Assembly: GCF_003837865.1 (NCBI RefSeq)
Contig: NZ_RQIS01000012.1
Span: 1 to 64,000, forward strand
DNA length: 64,000 nucleotides
Direction: 5' to 3'
From: Paraburkholderia dinghuensis
GTDB lineage: Bacteria > Pseudomonadota > Gammaproteobacteria > Burkholderiales > Burkholderiaceae
Below are positions 59,039 to 64,000 of the stretch, piece after piece. The position numbers and the translations under genes were made by a program. The notes beneath the pieces are model-generated. The model ran no database searches, was not told where the DNA came from, and saw only the letters and a program-made list of their open reading frames with translations. Positions within the stretch are counted from its first letter, which is position 1. Every line of letters begins with the position of its first letter.

Positions 59039-60655
59039 TCACTCGACCGTCGGCGGATTTTCGAAGGTGTGGAACGGGGCCGGGCTCGGCACGGTCCACT
59101 CGAGGCCCGTCGCACCGTCCCACGGCTTGTCCGGCGCTTTTTCGAGTTCGCCTGCGCCGCGATACGCGGGCAGCGCCACGGCGAACAGGAAGTACACCTG
59201 AGAAAGTCCAAAGCCGAACGCGCCGATCGTAATCACCTGGTTCCAGTCGGTGAACTGGGCCGGATAGTCCGCATAGCGACGCGGCATACCGGCAAGCCCG
59301 ACGAAGTGCATCGGCAGGAACGCCAGATTGAAGAAAATCAGCGAGCACCAGAAGTGGATCTTCCCGCGCGTCTCGTTGTACATCCATCCGGTCCATTTCG
59401 GGGACCAGTAATACCACCCCGAAAATAGCGCGAATAACGAGCCCGCCACCAGCACGTAATGGAAGTGCGCGACGACGAAATAGGTCCCGTGATACTGGAT
59501 ATCGAGCGGCGCCATCGCGAGCATCAGGCCCGAGAGGCCGCCAAACGTGAACACGATCAGAAAGCCGACTGCGAACAGCATCGGCGTTTCGAAGCTGAGC
59601 GAGCCGCGCCACATCGTGGCGATCCAGTTGAATACCTTCACGCCGGTCGGCACGGCGATCAGCATCGTCGCGTACATGAAGAAGAGTTGCCCCGTGACCG
59701 GCATGCCGGTCACGAACATGTGGTGCGCCCAGACCATGAACGAGAGAATCGCGATCGAGGCCGTCGCGTAGACCATCGAGCTATAGCCGAACAGCGGCTT
59801 GCGCGAGAACGCCGGGATGACCTGCGAGACGATCCCGAACGCCGGCAAGATCATGATGTAGACCTCGGGGTGCCCGAAGAACCAGAAGATGTGCTGGTAC
59901 ATCACGGGATCGCCGCCGCCTGCTGCGTTGAAAAAGCTCGTGCCGAAGTGGCGGTCGAACAGCAGCATCGTGATTGCGCCCGCGAGCACGGGCATCACGG
60001 CGATCAGCAGGTACGCGGTGATGAGCCACGTCCACGCGAACATCGGCATCTTCATGAACGTCATGCCCGGCGCGCGCAGGTTCAGGATCGTGACGATGAT
60101 GTTGATGCTGCCCATGATCGACGACGCGCCCATGATGTGCACCGCGAAAATCGCGAAGTCCATGCCTGGGCCCATCTGCGTCGAGAGTGGCGCGTAGAGC
60201 GTCCAGCCCGCGGCGGTTGCGCCGCCCGGAGAGAAGAACGAACCGACCAGGAGACACGCGGCGGCCGGCAGCAGCCAGAAGCTGAAGTTGTTCATGCGCG
60301 CGAACGCCATGTCCGACGCGCCGATCTGCAGCGGCACCATCCAGTTCGCGAAGCCGACGAACGCCGGCATGATCGCGCCGAACACCATGATGAGACCGTG
60401 CATCGTGGTGAGCTGATTGAAGAACTCGGGACGCATGATCTGCAGGCCCGGCTCGAACAGTTCGGCGCGGATGGCGAGGGCCATCACGCCGCCCGACAGG
60501 AACATGATGAACGAGAACAGCAGATACAGCGTTCCGATGTCCTTGTGGTTGGTGGCGAAGAGCCAGCGCCGCCAGCCATGAGGTGTCTCGTGGGCATGGT
60601 CGCCATGAACGTGACCGTGGCCGTGACCTGCTACATCGTGTCCGATGCTAGACAT
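59039..60655 (-). CDS. ctaD: Cytochrome c oxidase subunit I
   Basis: A 538-residue 12-helix catalytic subunit of the aa3 oxidase. A His-rich N-terminus (GHGHGHVHGDHAHE) precedes the first helix. Heme a/a3-CuB ligands are seen in TTMHGLIMVF, WFFGHPEVYIMILPAFG (His and the cross-linked Tyr), AHHMFVTG and VVAHFHYVLV. K- and D-channel residues are in expected places (for example GFANWMVPLQIGASDM). AGGAG precedes the ATG at 60655. It is separated from ctaC by a 354-base repeat-containing gap. Confidence 0.98.
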   Translation of the reverse strand: MSSIGHDVAGHGHGHVHGDHAHETPHGWRRWLFATNHKDIGTLYLLFSFIMFLSGGVMALAIRAELFEPGLQIMRPEFFNQLTTMHGLIMVFGAIMPAFVGFANWMVPLQIGASDMAFARMNNFSFWLLPAAACLLVGSFFSPGGATAAGWTLYAPLSTQMGPGMDFAIFAVHIMGASSIMGSINIIVTILNLRAPGMTFMKMPMFAWTWLITAYLLIAVMPVLAGAITMLLFDRHFGTSFFNAAGGGDPVMYQHIFWFFGHPEVYIMILPAFGIVSQVIPAFSRKPLFGYSSMVYATASIAILSFMVWAHHMFVTGMPVTGQLFFMYATMLIAVPTGVKVFNWIATMWRGSLSFETPMLFAVGFLIVFTFGGLSGLMLAMAPLDIQYHGTYFVVAHFHYVLVAGSLFALFSGWYYWSPKWTGWMYNETRGKIHFWCSLIFFNLAFLPMHFVGLAGMPRRYADYPAQFTDWNQVITIGAFGFGLSQVYFLFAVALPAYRGAGELEKAPDKPWDGATGLEWTVPSPAPFHTFENPPTVE

Positions 60656-60669
60656 GTGTCTCTCTCCTG

Positions 60670-60830
60670 TCGCTGGCACCTGGCGCATTAGTGCCTGGTG
60701 CCATCCCACGCAAAGCGGTCGCTGGCACCTGGCGTTTTAGCGCCTCGCGCCATCCCATGCACAAGCCATCGGAGACACCTGGCGCTTATTCTTGTCCTGT
60801 AGCCCTTGGTGCCATCCCATGCGAAAGCTC
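60670..60830. repeat. Imperfect tandem repeats between ctaD and ctaC
   Basis: Units start at 60670 (49 bp), 60719 (50 bp) and 60769 (62 bp, with an insertion). Each carries (G/A)CACCTGGCG near its start and GCCATCCCA followed by (C/T)GC near its end. Degenerate remnants follow (GATCCCATACAAG at 60953-60965). Each unit contains pairing words such as GGCACC/GGTGCC and could fold as a hairpin in the ctaC-ctaD message. The rest of the gap to 61009 has no gene. Confidence 0.7.
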
Positions 60831-61009
60831 TCGATCACAGCCAGTCTGTCGACCGGAGTCGGCGCTTTGCCAGTTGGCGCGAGTCAGTGCTTCACTAACT
60901 TCAACTCCCCGCCCAGGCAGAACACTCACCGTGGTCCCATTGTGCTTGCTGCGATCCCATACAAGTCAACTGCAATAGCGATTCCCGCCATTAATCCACG
61001 ATCGACAGT

Positions 61010-62617
61010 TCAGCCTGCCGCGCTGATTTCCACGCGCCGTGCTTCCTTGGCGTTGCTGCCGCCCGTGATCGTTTCCGGCTTCTTCAGAATAATCCGGTCT
61101 TCCGCGATACCCGCCGCCTTCATCGCGTCGCGAACCGCCTGCGCGCGATGCTTCGCGAGTTCCTCGTTAGCGCTGGCGTTGCCGCTCGTGTCGGTATAAC
61201 CCGAGAGCGTGAACTTCGCATCCGGATGGGCCTTCGCATAGTCGGACGCGGCCGCAATCGCGTCCTTCGCGTCCGCGGGCAGCGTGCTTTTGCCGATGTC
61301 GAAATAGATGCTGGCCGGCAGCGACGCGCTCGTCTGCGCCGCACCCGACGCCTCACCGGCACCGCTAGCCGCAGCCCCGCTCGCCGCCGCTTCGGCACCC
61401 GCCGCGGCACCGGCAGTGTGATCGCCACCTTCGGGCATCTTGCCGTTGCGCGCGTCCGTGACTTCGCGCGGCTGCAGAACGTCGTTCGTGTGGTTGCCCC
61501 ACGAATTGCGCTCGAACGTGATGACCGATGCGATCTCGACGTCGTTGAGCGTCGCCCCCCACGTGGGCATCGCGTTCTTGCCGTGCAGCACGATGTCCAC
61601 GTGCCCCGCGAGCGGACCATTCGCGACCTTGCTGCCATCGAGCGCCGGGAACGCGCCCGCGCCCTTGCCGGTCGGCTGGTGGCAGACCGCGCAGTTCGAC
61701 ATGTACACCTTCTCGCCGCGCTCCTTCAGTTCGGCGAGCGTGTAGGTCTTGTTGGGATCGTCGGCGGCGGAAGCCATCTTCGCCTTCTGCGTCTGAACCC
61801 ACTTCGCATAGTCTTCGTCCGAGAGGACCTCGACCACGACCGGCATGAACGCGTGCTCCTTGCCGCACAGTTCCGTGCAGAAGCCGCGGAAGGTGCCGGT
61901 CTGCTCAGCCTTGAACCAGGTGTCGCGCACGAAGCCAGGAATCGCGTCCTGCTTCACGCCGAACCTGGGCACATACCAGGAATGCACGACATCGTTGGCG
62001 GTCGTGATGATGCGGATCTTCTTGTTGACCGGCACCACGAGCGGGTTGTCGACTTCCTGCAGATAGGTTGCTGTGATCGGCTCCTGGCCGTTCACTTGCG
62101 CGCGCGGTGTACTGAGCGTCGAAAGGAAGCTGATGCCCTCGCCCGGCCCCTTGACGTAGTCATAGCCCCACTTCCACTGGTAGCCAGTGACCTTGATCGT
62201 GATATCGGCGTTGGACGTGTCCTTCATCGCGACGACAGCCCTCGTGGCGGGCAGCGCCATCAGCACGACGATGATAAACGGCACAACCGTCCACATGATT
62301 TCGACGGTCGTGCTTTCGTGGAAGTGCGAGGCCTGGTGGCCCTTCGATTTTCGGTGCGCGAAGATCGAATAGAACATGACCCCGAACACACCGACGAAAA
62401 TCACGGTGCACAGGATCAGCATCATCGTATGGAGGTTGTAGAGTTCCTCGGCGATCTTCGTCGCGGGCGGTTGCAGGTTGATCTGGTTGACCCGCGGACC
62501 GCCGGGACTATCACCAACCGCCAGGGCCGCGCCGGCGAACAACAGTCCGCTAAGTGCCAGCACGCCCGAAAGGGCTCGCTTGATTGTTTTCATCGCTTCC
62601 TTACCCATAATTTCCAT
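61010..62617 (-). CDS. ctaC: Cytochrome c oxidase subunit II fused to cytochrome c and OmpA domains
   Basis: A 535-residue trimodular subunit. A signal peptide (about 1-33) and two membrane helices (about 64-86 and 105-125) precede the CuA domain with His212 and CTELCGKEHAFM (C247, C251, H255, M258). A cytochrome c domain follows with heme site CAVCH (309-313) and probable axial Met350. An Ala/Gly/Ser linker (about 401-430) leads to an OmpA-like peptidoglycan-binding domain (434-533: IYFDIGKSTL, LSGYTDTSGN, ARRVEI). The caa3-type extension delivers electrons directly; the OmpA domain may tether the complex to the wall. GAGGG precedes the ATG. Confidence 0.96.
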   Translation of the reverse strand: MEIMGKEAMKTIKRALSGVLALSGLLFAGAALAVGDSPGGPRVNQINLQPPATKIAEELYNLHTMMLILCTVIFVGVFGVMFYSIFAHRKSKGHQASHFHESTTVEIMWTVVPFIIVVLMALPATRAVVAMKDTSNADITIKVTGYQWKWGYDYVKGPGEGISFLSTLSTPRAQVNGQEPITATYLQEVDNPLVVPVNKKIRIITTANDVVHSWYVPRFGVKQDAIPGFVRDTWFKAEQTGTFRGFCTELCGKEHAFMPVVVEVLSDEDYAKWVQTQKAKMASAADDPNKTYTLAELKERGEKVYMSNCAVCHQPTGKGAGAFPALDGSKVANGPLAGHVDIVLHGKNAMPTWGATLNDVEIASVITFERNSWGNHTNDVLQPREVTDARNGKMPEGGDHTAGAAAGAEAAASGAAASGAGEASGAAQTSASLPASIYFDIGKSTLPADAKDAIAAASDYAKAHPDAKFTLSGYTDTSGNASANEELAKHRAQAVRDAMKAAGIAEDRIILKKPETITGGSNAKEARRVEISAAG

Positions 62618-62702
62618 TCAACCCTCGACCCCGCAGGAAGGTTTTGCGCCGTGCGCATGGTCCATGGCGAACGCCCCGCCCCTCCGGGACGATTCGCAGC
62701 AC

Positions 62703-63179
62703 TCATACGCCGCACGCGAGCCACACGCGCAGTTCCCGCGCGAACTGCGCACGCCGGTATTGCGGTAAATGCAACCCGACGACAACCGACTGGCCGCGGA
62801 ACACGAGACGCACCGGATCGCGAGGTGTCACGCCCGGTTCGACCCGGACCCAACGGGGATCGAATTCGAACTGCGAGAGCTTGTCGGCGCTCACCTGTTC
62901 GATCACCAGCCGGTTCGGATACAGCCTGATTCGTTCGTAATCGACAGCATGGCGCGCATAGATGGCAAATGCGCCTCCCACTACCAACAGCTCGATGCCG
63001 GTGAACGGCAACACCAGCCAGGCGCCGTTGATCAACTGCAGGACGGCGATCGCAATGGATACGATTGCCAGCGATACATAGAAGTACATGAATTGCCTGG
63101 GCGAGACCGAACAGTTGCGCTTCATGGTCCAGTCCTTGAGGACCGGCGCCGGACTCGCCAGCAGATCAGACGTCTGCAT
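62703..63179 (-). CDS. DUF2244 membrane protein
   Basis: A 158-residue protein with two adjacent hydrophobic helices (about residues 34-80, FYVSLAIVSIAIAVLQLI and GIELLVVGGAFAIYAR) followed by a beta-rich cytoplasmic domain ending in RAQFARELRVWL, typical of DUF2244. The N-terminal RNCSVSPRQF is also characteristic. AGGAGG precedes the ATG at 63179. It is upstream of ctaC, as often in Betaproteobacteria; the function is unknown. Confidence 0.85.
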   Translation of the reverse strand: MQTSDLLASPAPVLKDWTMKRNCSVSPRQFMYFYVSLAIVSIAIAVLQLINGAWLVLPFTGIELLVVGGAFAIYARHAVDYERIRLYPNRLVIEQVSADKLSQFEFDPRWVRVEPGVTPRDPVRLVFRGQSVVVGLHLPQYRRAQFARELRVWLACGV

Positions 63180-63316
63180 CGCTGCCTCCTGCCGCCCACC
63201 ACTGCTACAACCTGAGACTATCGCCGCCCCGCGCCTGGCACAACCTCGCACAACACTGTAGGGATAAGGCCCAGGCGCATTGGAATTGGGGACCCTTCTG
63301 CGTGTCAAACTGTCGC

Positions 63317-63345
63317 ATTATAGGCGCGAACCCTGGCCCCCACAA
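63317..63345 (-). promoter_or_regulatory. Candidate promoter for the DUF2244 gene and oxidase operon
   Basis: On the minus strand TTGTGG (63340-63345), a 17-base spacer and a perfect TATAAT (63317-63322). It lies 138 bases upstream of the DUF2244 start and could drive the whole ctaC cluster. The rest of the 282-base gap to the methyltransferase gene shows no other feature. Confidence 0.5.
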
Positions 63346-63461
63346 GCCGAGTCAAGACCGCTGAAAACCCTTACCAGACAAGGATTTGCGCGATCTCAAT
63401 ATACTTTGCGGGGCGCTTTTCGGGTGCCGGTTAGCTCCTTGGAGAAAACCCCATTACCGTC

Positions 63462-64000
63462 TCAGCGACTCCTTGCCGGACCACGGCCAATGTCCTCGAT
63501 ACGGACGATGCCATGACCTTCTGCGGTCGTGCGCGGCACGGCCTTCCAGGCGTGCCCATAGATGATTTCGAAGGTGAGCGGGATCGTGCCGGCATCCGGT
63601 CCGTCGTTGCGCTTTCGCGCTTCGAGCGCCGCGGCGAGCGCACGGTGCAGGCGGCGCGCGGCGTGGCCGGTGTGGTCATCGCGCTCGAACGGATAGGCGC
63701 CCCAGCGACGCACATCGGCGAGGAGCTTCTCGGCGGACGTGTAGGTGACGGTGATCGTCTCCTGGTCCATCACCGGAATCTCGAAGCCGTTTTCGACGAG
63801 CATATCGCCGAGATCGTGCATATCGACAAAGTCGATCACATGCTTGCGCGTGGGGACACCGTGCGCGGCCTCGACTTCGGCCCACGCGCCACGCAGTTCC
63901 TTGAGGGTGTCGGGGCCGAGCGTACTGAACATGAGCAGGCCGTTCACCTTGAGCACGCGCTGCCATTCGCCGAACACGAGGTCGGGACGCGGGTGCCAGT
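63462..64000 (-). CDS. BioC-like malonyl-ACP O-methyltransferase (3' part)
   Basis: About 178 codons of a class I SAM-dependent methyltransferase, entering from the right edge. Visible parts are the end of the Rossmann core (DLVFGEWQRVLKVNGLLMFSTLGPDTLKEL) and the BioC-type C-terminus (VDMHDLGDMLVENGFEIPVMDQETITVTY, then PLTFEIIYGHAWKAVPR). BioC methylates malonyl-ACP to start pimelate synthesis for biotin. The SAM-binding N-terminus lies outside the window, so the call relies on the C-terminal half. Confidence 0.8.
   Translation of the reverse strand, partial: WHPRPDLVFGEWQRVLKVNGLLMFSTLGPDTLKELRGAWAEVEAAHGVPTRKHVIDFVDMHDLGDMLVENGFEIPVMDQETITVTYTSAEKLLADVRRWGAYPFERDDHTGHAARRLHRALAAALEARKRNDGPDAGTIPLTFEIIYGHAWKAVPRTTAEGHGIVRIEDIGRGPARSR

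Noticed and set aside
1..64000. CRISPR arrays, riboswitches of well-known classes, rRNA genes, phage structural genes
   Set aside because: I looked for these and saw no repeat-spacer pattern, no recognisable aptamer core, no rRNA sequence and no phage structural gene in the window.

Overview
The window is a high-GC betaproteobacterial chromosome segment, almost certainly from a Burkholderiaceae member close to Paraburkholderia, Caballeronia or Burkholderia. The evidence is the gene order kdsD-kdsC-lptCAB-rpoN-hpf-ptsN-hprK-rapZ, the CIRCE-controlled rpoH, the nag cluster with a fused EIIA-HPr-EI protein, and the aa3 oxidase cluster with a cytochrome c and OmpA extension on subunit II. All assignments come from reading translated sequence and DNA; no database search was run.

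Layout. 1-1760: end of a mobile region next to ssb, with a tyrosine recombinase, a truncated second gene and probably the end of an IS element. 1813-13339: ssb, an MFS permease, uvrA, an AI-2E-type permease, purU, a Nudix protein, a LysE exporter, apt and a KefB-like antiporter. 13629-17307: Kdo synthesis and the LPS transport bridge. 17650-22687: sigma-54 with hpf, ptsN, hprK and rapZ (nitrogen PTS and RNase adapter). 22727-25369: LON-N protein and the base-excision pair mutM-mutY. 25481-31610: a secreted TPR protein, lolB, ispE, tRNA-Gln, prs, rplY, pth. 31623-38545: hisC, a ferredoxin, coaD, rsmD, ftsY, maiA and a FAH-family hydrolase, ybiB. 38641-40729: leuA behind a long leader. 40901-43340: an NTF2-fold protein, rpoH and a NIPSNAP protein. 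43664-49231: N-acetylglucosamine catabolism (gntR-nagA-nagB II-nagF), read leftwards. 49350-51215: an AT-rich insertion with a lipoprotein and a broken integrase. 51297-62617: metQ and the complete cytochrome c oxidase biogenesis set (ctaC, ctaD, ctaG, ctaE, surf1, ctaA, ctaB, sco). 62703-64000: a DUF2244 protein and the 3' part of a BioC-like methyltransferase.

How the genes work together. Three envelope modules are present: Kdo supply (KdsD, KdsC), LPS export (LptA, LptB, LptC) and lipoprotein insertion (LolB). PTS proteins appear twice: regulatory PtsN/HprK beside rpoN, and a sugar-specific FPr-type fusion in the nag cluster, where no membrane EIIBC gene follows. The oxidase region holds the structural subunits, copper delivery (CtaG, Sco), heme A synthesis (CtaB, CtaA) and Surf1, interrupted by one opposite-strand small membrane gene.

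Most unusual sequence. (1) The leuA leader has a sigma-70 promoter placed so that a 23-codon Leu-rich peptide (four CTA codons) would be leaderless, followed by stem-loops, a C-rich G-poor tract and a second small gene overlapping leuA. (2) The rpoH upstream region stacks a three-way-junction-like dyad, a 50-bp nested dyad and a perfect CIRCE. (3) The left-end recombinase module appears to be cut by an IS. (4) Imperfect repeats of about 49 bp lie between ctaD and ctaC. (5) A ladder of hairpins lies between prs and rplY.
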